Part shown: positions 9,051 to 17,018 of the stretch, piece after piece | How the letters are laid out: each line of letters opens with the position of its first letter | How positions within the stretch are numbered: position 1 is the first letter of the stretch | Assembly: GCF_009363095.1 (NCBI RefSeq) | Contig: NZ_CP045295.1 | Coordinates: 186,001 to 250,000 of the forward strand | Length of the DNA stretch: 64,000 nucleotides | Source of the DNA: Paenibacillus cellulositrophicus | Lineage (GTDB): Bacteria; Bacillota; Bacilli; Paenibacillales; Paenibacillaceae | Reading direction: 5' to 3' | The notes under the pieces: model-generated | What the model was told of the DNA's origin: nothing | The model's database searches: none | The model's input: the letters and a program-made list of their open reading frames with translations, nothing else | Position numbers and translations under genes: made by a program

Positions 9051-9806
9051 GTGAGTAAGCATAAACTTGTACAACAATATCGGGATTATTGGGACAAAGG
9101 AGCAGCTGTCTACGATGAAATTGTGGATGCCGAATTTGCGTCCAACCGATATGATCAATGGAAGGGAATTCTGAGTCATTTTTTGTCTGAGAAAAGTAAT
9201 TTAAAAGTGCTCGATGTAGGTACGGGGCCTGGTTTCTTCGCGGTTCTGCTCAGCCAGATGGGGCATCAGGTTACTGCTATTGATTCTTCTCCGGAGATGG
9301 TGGCTAGGGCTAATCAAAACGCCCATAAATATAATTGCAGTATCCAGGTTATTGAGACAGATATTATAGAATATAAGACAGAAGAAAAATATGATATCAT
9401 CATTTCACGAAATGTGACCTGGTTCCTGTACAATCCAGTAGCTGCATATCAAAATTGGCATGGAATGCTTAATGATGGAGGCCAGGTTATTATTTTTGAT
9501 GCGAATTGGAATTTATTTTTATCTGATCCGAAGGAGGAAGAGCTTTTTCAAAAAGACAAGGAGGAGGCTGCCGCAAAAGGGTACGTGCCGTACCGCCCAG
9601 AGAAGGATGTCGAAGAAGGAGACCAACTGGCACTTACTTTGCCATTGAGCTATGTAAGGAGACCTGAATGGGACAGCGAAATGCTTCATTCAATTGGCTT
9701 TGCCCAAATCCAAATTCATCAAGGATTCGATGGTGAACTGTATCATATAGGTGAACAAATTCTGAATCGACACAGACCGATGTTTGCGATCGTTGCCAAT
9801 AAATAA
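9051..9806 (+). CDS. Class I SAM-dependent methyltransferase, divergent from the metal importer
   Basis: About 251 residues. Motif I is VLDVGTGPGFFAVLL (about residues 51-65) followed by the acidic AIDSS that binds the SAM ribose; a later FDANWNLF marks the end of the core sheet. The C-terminal insertion with many charged residues (EEELFQKDKEEAAAKGY) is unusual for metabolite methyltransferases. The start is GTG 9,051, nine bases after AAGGAG; an ATG at 9,045 is only three bases away from that site. The gene shares its promoter region, including the Zur-type box, with the importer, so it may modify a metallophore or metal-binding metabolite. The substrate is inferred from context only. Confidence 0.75.
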   Translation: MSKHKLVQQYRDYWDKGAAVYDEIVDAEFASNRYDQWKGILSHFLSEKSNLKVLDVGTGPGFFAVLLSQMGHQVTAIDSSPEMVARANQNAHKYNCSIQVIETDIIEYKTEEKYDIIISRNVTWFLYNPVAAYQNWHGMLNDGGQVIIFDANWNLFLSDPKEEELFQKDKEEAAAKGYVPYRPEKDVEEGDQLALTLPLSYVRRPEWDSEMLHSIGFAQIQIHQGFDGELYHIGEQILNRHRPMFAIVANK

Positions 9807-9828
9807 CTCAACATTTGCAGCCTCGGAC

Positions 9829-9934
9829 ACTTTATAACTCCGTTTATGCGGGCATCAGCTTTACGCACTTGGTTCTTCTTTCGACCCTGCTCAGCCACGT
9901 ATTATAAAATGTTAAAAACTACATTTGTAATGAG
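9829..9934 (+). repeat. Dispersed repeat, family III, copy 1
   Basis: The stretch with TATAACTCCGTTTATGCGGG, then ATCAGCTTTACGCACTTGG and finally AAAATGTTAAAAACTACATT recurs in slightly diverged, shorter form at 17,557-17,640. It follows the methyltransferase stop codon. Confidence 0.65.
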
Positions 9935-9951
9935 ATTAATTATCAACACGA

Positions 9952-9980
9952 GAAAAAACCTGCCCCTCTCCCGGGCAGGT
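9952..9980 (-). terminator. Rho-independent terminator of the lipoprotein/two-component operon
   Basis: An 8-bp perfect stem ACCTGCCC/GGGCAGGT with a short loop, followed on the minus strand by six T. It lies about 50 bases after the stop of the lipoprotein gene at 10,029. Confidence 0.8.
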
Positions 9981-10028
9981 ATTAAAGGTGAATCGTATGA
10001 ATGGCTTACCAACATCGATTACTAAATA

Positions 10029-10730
10029 TTAGTCCAGAAGGCTGTAGATTTGAATGCTCTCCACCTTGGCATTCTTGATATGAAACGACATCACATCCAC
10101 ATAATTGGATGGCTCGTAACGGAATTCATCCTCCTCATTAGAGGCTCCATCACCAAGCAGTTTCCCCTCAGGGTAGGCGTTTTTAAGTGTATCAAGGCTA
10201 TCTCCTGCTTTAATGTTTCGCACTGTCGCGTACTTAGGATCTGTCATTTCGATATGAAAGATGGAGTCTTGTTTCCCCTCCGGTATACTGATTGTTTTAA
10301 TCTCCAGACCAGGATACGTATAAACCTTTTCTGTAAAACCGATTAACGTATCCATGTTTGTTCCGTCGCCGGCACTGTACGTATGAGATTTCAGGTTATC
10401 TGGTTTGCCCAGCATCTGTTCCATCTGGTCTTCATTCGCTATATCCGAAATCGCAATGGTGTGCTCATTATAGACAAAAGCAAGCTCCTTCAGCACCACA
10501 TTGCCTTCCTTCTCCATCGAACCTTCCTTAATCACTTCAGCACTCTGTCCTTCCGAATTTTCTGAAGCAGGCGCAGTAGAATTTGATGCTCCTTCGCCTT
10601 TGGCCTGTTCGTTCTGCGTCGCCTCTGGCGACTTGGCACCACTAGACTGACAGCCCGTCAATGCTAATGCAACCGTTAGTAAAATACTCAGCAGGATACC
10701 AGATGCAGCTTTATTTATCAATTTCATCAT
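10029..10730 (-). CDS. Lipoprotein of unknown function next to a two-component system
   Basis: 233 residues. A signal peptide (LLSILLTVALALTGC) ends in a lipobox, then comes a low-complexity Ser/Ala/Glu/Gln linker (about residues 25-75), then a folded domain with IANEDQMEQMLGKPDNLKSH and YPEGKLLGD. The pattern MLGKP is common in small secreted proteins with a beta-lactamase-inhibitor-like fold, but I do not recognise the family with certainty. The start follows GGAGGGATC; ATG 10,730 and 10,727 are both usable. It lies 112 bases after the kinase gene on the same strand and ends in a terminator, so it is probably part of, or a target of, the neighbouring two-component operon. Confidence 0.72.
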   Translation of the reverse strand: MMKLINKAASGILLSILLTVALALTGCQSSGAKSPEATQNEQAKGEGASNSTAPASENSEGQSAEVIKEGSMEKEGNVVLKELAFVYNEHTIAISDIANEDQMEQMLGKPDNLKSHTYSAGDGTNMDTLIGFTEKVYTYPGLEIKTISIPEGKQDSIFHIEMTDPKYATVRNIKAGDSLDTLKNAYPEGKLLGDGASNEEDEFRYEPSNYVDVMSFHIKNAKVESIQIYSLLD

Positions 10731-10842
10731 GATCCCTCCATAAATGTGTGATTTCTTCTTATGAAGTGATTGTAAAAAAAGCATTTGTTAGTCTCATAAC
10801 AGAATTGTATCAATCTTGTAACGTAACTATTTACGCGCGTTT

Positions 10843-12270
10843 TTACGCACGGGGTAACACAATCGTAACGGTCGTTCCTTCCCCGATTTGACTTTCCATG
10901 TCGATATATCCATTAAACCGCTCTACAATCTCTTTGCAAATCGAAAGTCCAAGACCTGAACCGTTCGCTGTGCTTGCATTTTTCGCCCGGTAAAAGCGTT
11001 CCTGCACTCTCTCCAGCTCATCGCCCGCGATACCGATACCTTGATCACGTATCCGTATAACTACCTCGCTTGGCGTATATTCCAACTTCAATTCGATGAG
11101 CGATGGACTGCCTGAATATTTGATGGCATTGTCCACAAGGTTGGCGATCGCATGGGACATCAGCATTGGATTCACGTAGGCGTGGACTCTCGTCAGAAGT
11201 TTATCCTCCGGTTCCGCTTCCGCCTCCCTGAACATAATCTCGATTCCTTTATCTTTGGCCTTGGCACTCATACTCATTGCGACTTGCTGAATCAGTTCGT
11301 TCATTTCCGTCTTCCGGGCTTCCAGTTCGTTAGAACCAGCCTTGTCGAATCGCGATAGCAACAACAGTTCATTAATCAAGCGCGTCAGCCGATCCGATTC
11401 CTGAAGCAGATGAGCATAGATTTTTTGCAGCTCCTTGTTCTCGTTCTCCCCTTCAACCAAGTATTGAGAGAAACCACGAATGGCTGCCAATGGTATTTTT
11501 AACTCGTGAGATACGTTGGAGACAAACTGTTTCTGGTACTGAATGTAATCATGAAGCTGCCGCCCCATGGAATCCAGCCCCTCTGCCAGCATGCCCAGCT
11601 CATCCTTCCGATTTAGATGAACTCTCCGAAACTCCTGTCTAGAGAAACTTTGCGCAGCGCCAAGCAACAGCTTAATCGGCTTGGTTGTGTTACGGGCAAT
11701 CCACAGACTGGATAGCGTAATCAGTACAATAAATCCGCCTGCACCCGCAAACAGGATATAACGGATTTGATCCATAATCGCATAAAAGTAGGAAATGTCC
11801 TCCACGAACTCATACACATAAGCGTTTTGGTAGTATTGATCCTGAATGGGAGTGGCAAAATAAAGCAGATGATTTTCCGTTACGGTGTAGGCGTAACTGC
11901 CGCTCAGCGCTTTCTCAATATTCTTTTCAAAAATAAGAGGTTTGCCATCATGAATGATGATGCCATCCACAGCCAAGCCCAGCAACTGCTTGGAGCTATC
12001 ATAGATACGTACTTCCTTGCCTGAAGCTTTCAGCTTCTCCAGAGCAAGTCTGACGATTTCTTTTGTCTGCGGCTCCCCTGTCGATGATCTATGCTGTGCC
12101 AACACCTCACGAAAGGACAACTCGGACAGATCCGCCTTCTCCATCATCTGTTTTTCAATGGTAATGAAGCTGTAGTAATCGATGGCTTTATTCACCGCAA
12201 AAATGATGATGCCAAAGGACAGCACGGAGAAAAATAAATAATTCAGCAGTAACCGGGTTGCATACTTCAG
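10843..12270 (-). CDS. Sensor histidine kinase (HAMP, HisKA, HATPase_c)
   Basis: About 475 residues if the CTG at 12,270 is used. The order is: N-terminal helix (LLLNYLFFSVLSFGIIIFAV), an extracytoplasmic sensor region of about 130 residues, a second helix (ILFAGAGGFIVLITLSSLWI), a HAMP linker, the phosphorylation box SHELKIPLAAIRGF, N box NLVDNAIKYS and G boxes RDQGIGIAGDE and GSGLGLSICKEIV. The conventional start would be GTG 12,225, but that cuts the first membrane helix and has no RBS. A CTG at 12,270 lies nine bases from GGAGG and overlaps the regulator's TGA as CTGA, giving LKYATRLLLNYLFFSVLS, so I prefer it. It pairs with the regulator just upstream. Confidence 0.85.
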   Translation of the reverse strand: MKYATRLLLNYLFFSVLSFGIIIFAVNKAIDYYSFITIEKQMMEKADLSELSFREVLAQHRSSTGEPQTKEIVRLALEKLKASGKEVRIYDSSKQLLGLAVDGIIIHDGKPLIFEKNIEKALSGSYAYTVTENHLLYFATPIQDQYYQNAYVYEFVEDISYFYAIMDQIRYILFAGAGGFIVLITLSSLWIARNTTKPIKLLLGAAQSFSRQEFRRVHLNRKDELGMLAEGLDSMGRQLHDYIQYQKQFVSNVSHELKIPLAAIRGFSQYLVEGENENKELQKIYAHLLQESDRLTRLINELLLLSRFDKAGSNELEARKTEMNELIQQVAMSMSAKAKDKGIEIMFREAEAEPEDKLLTRVHAYVNPMLMSHAIANLVDNAIKYSGSPSLIELKLEYTPSEVVIRIRDQGIGIAGDELERVQERFYRAKNASTANGSGLGLSICKEIVERFNGYIDMESQIGEGTTVTIVLPRA

Positions 12271-12974
12271 GCTTCGCCACCTCCAAGTTGATAGCCAAAT
12301 CCATAGATCGTCCTGACATACTTCGGTTCGTCAGCGTTATCCTCCAGCTTCTTCCGTAATCGCATGATGGTCATATCCACACTGCGACTGTCTCCCATAA
12401 AGTCATATCCCCATCCGATCTGCAGCAGCTCATCCCGGGTAAAGATTTTGTCTGGCCTTTTGAGTAACGTTTCCAGAATTTTAAACTCTTTGGCCGTTAA
12501 AGACACGGGTACATCGTTTTTCAGCACCCTTCGGCTTTCCAGATCAAATGTCAGCTCTTCATGAATGATGCGTGTAGATTTCACTTCTGTTCCTTCACTT
12601 GATTCTTCCTTGCTCTCGTTTCTTCTCAGGATCACCTTGATCCGAGCGAGCAATTCACGATTGTCAAAGGGTTTGGTCATGTAATCTTCCGCCCCTAGCT
12701 CTAGTCCCAATACCTTGTCGATTACCTCATTTTTGGCAGAGAGCATGATCACAGGAACGGCACGTTTCCCGGTGATTTCCTTGCACAGGTCATATCCAGA
12801 GCAGTCAGGCAGCATCAAGTCAAGCACCACCAGGTCCGGCCCAAAAGCATCCAGCAGCTGCAGGGCTACTTTACCGTTTTCAGCCGTTTGAACGACGTAG
12901 TTTTCTCTTCTCAATACGAGCTCAATTAAATCTCTGATTGCGACTTCATCGTCAATGACAAGTATTTTCTTCAA
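12267..12974 (-). CDS. OmpR/PhoB-family response regulator
   Basis: 235 residues with an N-terminal receiver domain (acidic pocket VIDDE, phospho-acceptor in LVVLDLMLPDCSG, Thr/Ser in VIMLSAKN, Lys in DYMTKPFDNRE) and a C-terminal winged helix (SLTAKEFKILETLLKRP, then SVDMTIMRLRKKLEDNADEP). It activates or represses transcription when phosphorylated by the overlapping downstream kinase. The two genes overlap by four bases and are followed by the lipoprotein gene, so the likely order is regulator, kinase, lipoprotein in one transcript. The signal is unknown. Confidence 0.9.
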   Translation of the reverse strand: MKKILVIDDEVAIRDLIELVLRRENYVVQTAENGKVALQLLDAFGPDLVVLDLMLPDCSGYDLCKEITGKRAVPVIMLSAKNEVIDKVLGLELGAEDYMTKPFDNRELLARIKVILRRNESKEESSEGTEVKSTRIIHEELTFDLESRRVLKNDVPVSLTAKEFKILETLLKRPDKIFTRDELLQIGWGYDFMGDSRSVDMTIMRLRKKLEDNADEPKYVRTIYGFGYQLGGGEA

Positions 12975-13379
12975 TGTGCACCCCTTCTAGCCTTGTTCCC
13001 CAGCTTGAATCATAATTTACCCTCATTTTACCCTCATCTTAGCACAGACACTTTAGATTCCTCCACCAACTGGATGATGAGGTATATTCCACTGAGCCCA
13101 ACATAACTAGTAATAAATCCGAAGAAAGGAGAACAATCCATGGATCTTCACGCAATTCCTTGTCAATGGACATACACGTCTCCTCACGGCCTTTCGAAAC
13201 GTTTTCGGAGTTGTTTCATTGCCAGATGATGCCTGGATTTACTATGCCAACGGTGATCTGCAGCATGTCTGCGATTTCAGAGCATAGTCGTGAAAATAGC
13301 GCAGGATGACGACCATGCTGACTCCGGTTAAAAACGATGAGACATCGATTAATTCTTGGATCGAGATGATGACCCGAAG

Positions 13380-13540
13380 CGGTTCTTCTTTTCATCAAGC
13401 CGACTTTTGCGCACATGTCAGGGATGAATATTCAACATTCGAGTGGATTTTGGAGGGAATGCTAAAAAACACAGGATTTCATCTGGCAAGTGTAGAATAC
13501 TGTGGGGACACCCTCGGCAAGAATCTGCTCAGCAGTTCGT
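13380..13540 (+). pseudogene. C-terminal remnant of a SAM methyltransferase-like protein (copy 2)
   Basis: The frame reads SINSWIEMMTRSGSSFHQ, then ADFCAHVRDEYSTFEWILE and GMLKNTGFHLASVEYCGD before it loses coherence. This resembles the last 60 residues of class I methyltransferases that end with an STFDWILEGML phrase and a GF-x-I-x-x-AEY strand. Upstream, from 13,140, an ATG with a good RBS opens only a 29-residue frame, and other scraps (LPDDAWIYYANGDLQHV) occur in different frames, so the gene is broken in several places. The same tail is present at 943-1,090 in front of the other hydrolase copy. Family assignment is tentative. Confidence 0.45.
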
Positions 13541-13615
13541 CGGTGAACAGGAAGATTAAAGTGATAGGAATCGTGTACAATGATCACAACGAACATTTTG
13601 GAGGTGTCTCTCATC

Positions 13616-14179
13616 ATGAGCAGAAGTTTTCTGCTATTGTATGGGGTCGGCGGCAGTGACCCCGATCATTGGCAAACTTGGTTACATCAAGAGCTAGTAA
13701 AACGAGGTATAACAGTCCGATTTCCTGACTTTCCAGACAAAGATCACCCTGACAGGGATGTTTGGCTCGATCATTTATCTTCTGTCCTTGAAGAAATTCC
13801 AAACGATGAAGAAGTCATCGTCGTGGCTCATAGTCTAGCGTGTATCATGTGGTTCCACTACGCGGCTTCAACTCCGAAACGAAAAATTCAGCGAGCCATT
13901 CTTATAGCCCCGCCCTCGCCATTTTTGGAATATGAACCAGTGATGACTTTTTTTCCTGTACCGGAAAACATGCATGAGATCGGAATGGTTGCGGAAAAAA
14001 CGTTGTTGGTTTTATCGTCGACAGATCCTTATTGCTCGGTGGAAGATGCTTCACAGTACTTTGATCTAGGGGTTCCTTGCGTTATGTTGCCTAAAATGGG
14101 ACATATCAACGTTGAAGCGGGCTACGGTCCGTGGCCGTGGATTCTCGATGTATGCTTGAACGAGCAAGTTACATTATGA
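13616..14179 (+). CDS. RBBP9/YdeN-family serine hydrolase, intact copy
   Basis: 187 residues in the small alpha/beta-hydrolase family DUF1234-like group of RBBP9/YdeN. The sequence opens with MSRSFLLLYGVGGSDPDHW, followed by DFPDKDHPDRDVWLDHL; the nucleophile Ser lies in VVAHSLACIMW, the acid in SSTDPYC and the His in MGHINVEAGYGPWP. Start ATG 13,616 is nine bases after GGAGGTG; the longer frame to 13,580 is not supported by an RBS. The protein has no signal peptide, so it acts in the cytoplasm; its substrate is unknown. A nearly identical but frameshifted copy lies at 1,297. Confidence 0.85.
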   Translation: MSRSFLLLYGVGGSDPDHWQTWLHQELVKRGITVRFPDFPDKDHPDRDVWLDHLSSVLEEIPNDEEVIVVAHSLACIMWFHYAASTPKRKIQRAILIAPPSPFLEYEPVMTFFPVPENMHEIGMVAEKTLLVLSSTDPYCSVEDASQYFDLGVPCVMLPKMGHINVEAGYGPWPWILDVCLNEQVTL

Positions 14180-14186
14180 TTCGATT

Positions 14187-14300
14187 ACGGTAATCGGAAC
14201 AAGTGCTTATCCTCGACCCGGTACAAGAACTTGTTCCGATAAAACAAAAAAGCCGCTATAATAGCGACTCTCAATGGGACTATGTTCTTGTCCCTCGACA
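14187..14300 (+). repeat. Composite palindromic element, family I (long form, copy 2)
   Basis: Immediately after the hydrolase stop lie GGAACAAGTGCTTATCC, GGTACAAGAACTTGTTCC, AAAAAAGCCGCTATAATAGC and GGGACTATGTTCTTGTCCC. Order and spacing match 3,780-3,901. The element could terminate transcription of the hydrolase gene. Confidence 0.75.
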
Positions 14301-14425
14301 TTACCCAAAAGATTTGAACCCCTGTATACCAGGCACCATAATGATTGCACGAGGCAATGTTCCGTTTGTTGATGATATTGTCCTGGATGCTTGTTGGTTA
14401 CTTTATGTATAAAACGACTTTATTG

Positions 14426-14626
14426 TCAGTACACAACAACGTGATATCCTTCTACTATTTCTCGATCGTAACTCACGTCCGTTTTGCGTCCATCCGGGAA
14501 TTCTCTGATCACTTCTCCGTCCTTGCCGTAGGATATAAACGTCCCCGCCTCTTTTGCACTCTTTCTGGCTACCTCGGCAGCTTCACGACCTGCCCTTTCA
14601 AGGTCTTTAAACGAAAAATCCTTCAT
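14426..14626 (-). CDS. Small charged protein of unknown function
   Basis: 66 residues: MKDFSFKDLERAGREAAEV..., then KEAGTFISYGKDGEVIREF and PDGRKTDVSYD. The first half is helical and charged; the second is a beta hairpin-like stretch ending in a DG-x-x-REFPDGRK motif. Similar small proteins are common in Firmicutes but I know no function. GGAAGGAA precedes the ATG at 14,626 closely; a GTG at 14,641 would add five residues. No membrane segment. The gene stands alone. Confidence 0.5.
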   Translation of the reverse strand: MKDFSFKDLERAGREAAEVARKSAKEAGTFISYGKDGEVIREFPDGRKTDVSYDREIVEGYHVVVY

Positions 14627-14878
14627 TTCCTTCCGCCTCACCCCAAATTTATCTTGTTATGTATTCCTCAAGTTTTCTGCTAGAAATGTTATAAGCTGAA
14701 ACAATGTAACTATACCACAATAGGGGTTAAACCCTTATTTATAAGTATATTTTGAAGATCATCTCGATCTGTTCAAGGGCAATAAACTTTTCAATAAAAA
14801 TGACTCTACATTAGGAGAGTTCTCGTAATATTTATTTTCGGATGATATGTCTTCCGGTGGTTTTCCACAAATGTTCAT

Positions 14879-15733
14879 CTACAACCCTTTTAAGCGTACC
14901 ATTTCGGCAAAAGCCGCAAACGCTTTGCTGCTGAATCTGTCGTTTCGGCGAACGAGACTCGTGCTCGTAAAGCGAAGCCGCTCCGGTATTTGGTAAGCCC
15001 CTAACGACCGGTACTCCCCTTTAAGGACGGATGCCGGCAGCAGTGTGAAGGCAAGCCCCGACTTGACACAGCTCATCAGCGTTTCCAGCGAACCAATTTC
15101 AATGAAGGTCTTTGGTAAAATCCCCGCACTGTCAAGCCACTCCTCCAGCACCATTCGGAAAGGGCAACCTTTTGGAGACACCGCCCATCTGGCGCTCGAT
15201 AAATCTGGGTACGCGCCAGCCATCCCGCCGGTCAAAAGCATAATTTCATCTTTTACCGTATATTCGAAAACCAACTGCGATGCCGGTATATCGCCCGTCA
15301 CGAATGCTCCGTCAAGCCTGCGGTCCATCACCATTGACAGCAGCTCAGATGAGGTTCCAGTTACCAATGACAACGACACTTCAGGATAGCAGGATTGAAA
15401 ATCCGACAACACATTCATGAAATTGCCGCAGGTCACGGTTTCCACCACCCCTATAACAAGAGGTCCGCTGGGATGCGACTTTTCCTGCACCACTCTAATT
15501 GCTTCGTCGGCAAGGCTCAAGATCGCGAGTGCATAATCGCGAAACTGGGCACCTTTTTCCGTCAGTCGGACCCCTTTGGGATATCTATGGAATAAATCGG
15601 CTCCGATTTCCGACTCCAGCTTCTGAATCCGGGCTGTCACGTTAGACTGGACATAATCCAGTTTTTTCGCCGCGCGGGAAATCCCGCCTTCCTCTGCCAC
15701 GCTTATGAACACTTTAAGGTCCGTCATTTCCAT
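14879..15733 (-). CDS. LysR-family transcriptional regulator
   Basis: 284 residues. Winged helix at the N terminus (TDLKVFISVAEEGGISRAAK, then VTARIQKLESEIGADLFHRY) and a two-lobed effector domain (GPLVIGVVETVTCGNF onward). The start at 15,733 lies nine bases after GGAGG; an extension to 15,787 is not supported. It is divergent from a frameshifted NAD(P)H-dependent flavin reductase gene at 15,870, the usual arrangement for a LysR regulator and its target, with a TACC-N11-GGTA site between them. The target gene is broken here, so the regulator may now have no local function. Confidence 0.87.
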   Translation of the reverse strand: MEMTDLKVFISVAEEGGISRAAKKLDYVQSNVTARIQKLESEIGADLFHRYPKGVRLTEKGAQFRDYALAILSLADEAIRVVQEKSHPSGPLVIGVVETVTCGNFMNVLSDFQSCYPEVSLSLVTGTSSELLSMVMDRRLDGAFVTGDIPASQLVFEYTVKDEIMLLTGGMAGAYPDLSSARWAVSPKGCPFRMVLEEWLDSAGILPKTFIEIGSLETLMSCVKSGLAFTLLPASVLKGEYRSLGAYQIPERLRFTSTSLVRRNDRFSSKAFAAFAEMVRLKGL

Positions 15734-15781
15734 ATCTATATTCCTCCGAAAGCCCATCAATAATAAAGATGGATATATCAT

Positions 15782-15800
15782 TACCAATCATTATACGGTA
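15782..15800. promoter_or_regulatory. Candidate LysR operator
   Basis: TACC and GGTA form an inverted repeat separated by 11 bases (ATTATAC at the centre) in the divergent promoter region. This fits the T-N11-A type site of LysR regulators. Support is positional and by symmetry only. Confidence 0.4.
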
Positions 15801-15869
15801 TGGATTAATTAGATTACAATTTGCTTATGGAAAATGAGTTTACACCCTGAGGTGGAAAGGAGTAAAAAA

Positions 15870-16531
15870 ATGACTTCAACGACAGAGAATCAAAAGTTGC
15901 TTGTTCTTATAGGAAGTCCCCGGCGGAACGGCAACTCTTCCGAGCTGGCTGATGCGGTCCGTTGGGGTGCGGAGAAAGCCGGAGCTACGGTGGCACTGAG
16001 GTTTATAGACGATTACATTTCGAGTTTTCTACGCGACTGCAGGATATGCCGGAGAAGCCTGACGGAGAATGTTCAATCGCTGACGACTTTCGTTCATTGT
16101 TTATCGACGACTATTTGTCCGCTGACGGAGTCGTGTTCTGCTCCCCGGTTTATTGGTACGGTTTGTCCGCCCAAACGAAATCATTCTTTGACCGCACGTT
16201 TTGTTACTATGCGGCTTCCCATCCCGATTCGGCGCAGGTCATCCGGCGCATGTCCGGCAAACGCATCGGACTTGTGTTATCTTCCGAGGAGACGTACCCG
16301 GGAGCTACGCTCGGAATCATTCATCAGCTTCAGGAATTTTCCCGATACACTCACTCCGAGTTCATCGGCGTCGTCCGCGGGGTCGGAAATAGCCGTGGAG
16401 AAGTGATCCACGATCCGGGTTTACCCATGCAGGCTGCTGAGCAACTTGGGCGCGACTTATTCGTGCGCAAATATACCGACTACCGTCTCGATATGGAAAG
16501 AAGTGGGAGGGTATGGCCTGCCACGGATTGA
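15870..16531 (+). pseudogene. NAD(P)H-dependent FMN reductase (flavodoxin fold), frameshifted
   Basis: The start at 15,870 follows AAAGGAGTAAAAAA and reads LLVLIGSPRRNGNSSELADA, the FMN-phosphate-binding loop of this family, through FIDDYISSFLRDCRICR. Near 16,045-16,065 the frame changes: homology continues as KPDGECSIADDFRSLF, then VFCSPVYWYGLSAQTKSFFD and GLVLSSEETYPGATLG to the stop at 16,531. The shift equals a one-base loss or two-base gain. Both halves are otherwise well conserved, so the lesion is recent or a sequencing error. The intact enzyme would reduce flavin or quinone substrates in the cytoplasm. Confidence 0.8.
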
Positions 16532-16583
16532 ACGACACGGCTACTGATGCGCCTAGTGGGTAACTATGTAATTGACCGTTATT

Positions 16584-16611
16584 GCCTCTGGATTTTCCTT
16601 CAGAGGCTTTA
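16584..16611 (+). terminator. Terminator after the flavin reductase pseudogene
   Basis: Stem GCCTCTG/CAGAGGC with a ten-base loop followed by TTT, about 50 bases after the stop at 16,531. Confidence 0.6.
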
Positions 16612-16717
16612 ACCTGAAATCACGATATATTTCAGCATCTATTGAATCCAAAATACAAATCTCCTTTTTTCACCTCGACATACTACCATTTTTAAATCAT
16701 ATCCAAAATATATAAAA

Positions 16718-16771
16718 TAAAAAGCAGCAGCTAAGCGGCATTAAAGAATGTATGTACTTGTCGTCATACAG
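16718..16771 (+). repeat. Dispersed repeat, family I (short form)
   Basis: AAAAAGCAGCAGCTAAGCGGC, split by a short loop, is followed by TATGTACTTGTCGTCATACAG with ten bases between. Same layout as at 39,039, 46,967 and 47,839. Confidence 0.65.
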
Positions 16772-16783
16772 GATGGTCACCCG

Positions 16784-16980
16784 TTATCTGATGCGTTCCC
16801 ATCTGTTCTTAAAATAAATGCCTTCCTTCCGAATTTCGAATATTCTTGAATACTAACTGAAACTGTTCTGCCGTATTCCCTTTTTTCTATGTGGATTACG
16901 TTAGTAGGTAAATCGTAAGGTTCATCCAGTTGGATATTTAACGTACCTGGGTGCTGATCGGCAGCTTCTTCCTGTTCGTT
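16784..16980 (-). pseudogene. C-terminal gene fragment of unknown family
   Basis: The minus strand is open for about 65 codons without any start codon: NEQEEAADQHPGTLNIQLD, then EPYDLPTNVIHIEKREYGRT and VSVSIQEYSKFGRKAFILRT to a stop at 16,784. Composition looks like real protein. Its beginning runs into the family II repeat at 16,938-17,010, where an in-frame stop ends the frame, so it appears to be the tail of a gene cut at the repeat. I do not recognise the family. Confidence 0.4.
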
Positions 16981-17010
16981 TATTCAACTATCGTTTCCCG
17001 TTACTTCAAC
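16938..17010. repeat. Dispersed repeat, family II, degenerate left half
   Basis: Contains a GCTGATCGGCAGC core and ends with ACTATCGTTTCCCGTTACTT, the conserved right end of the family. Nine bases separate this end from the stop codon of the NUDIX gene at 17,019. Confidence 0.65.
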
Positions 17011-17018
17011 AAACTGTA

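Noticed and set aside
13140..13229. 29-codon frame with a good RBS (MDLHAIPCQWTYTSPHGLSK)
   Set aside because: Stops early and lies at the front of a clearly broken methyltransferase-like region, so it is treated as debris.
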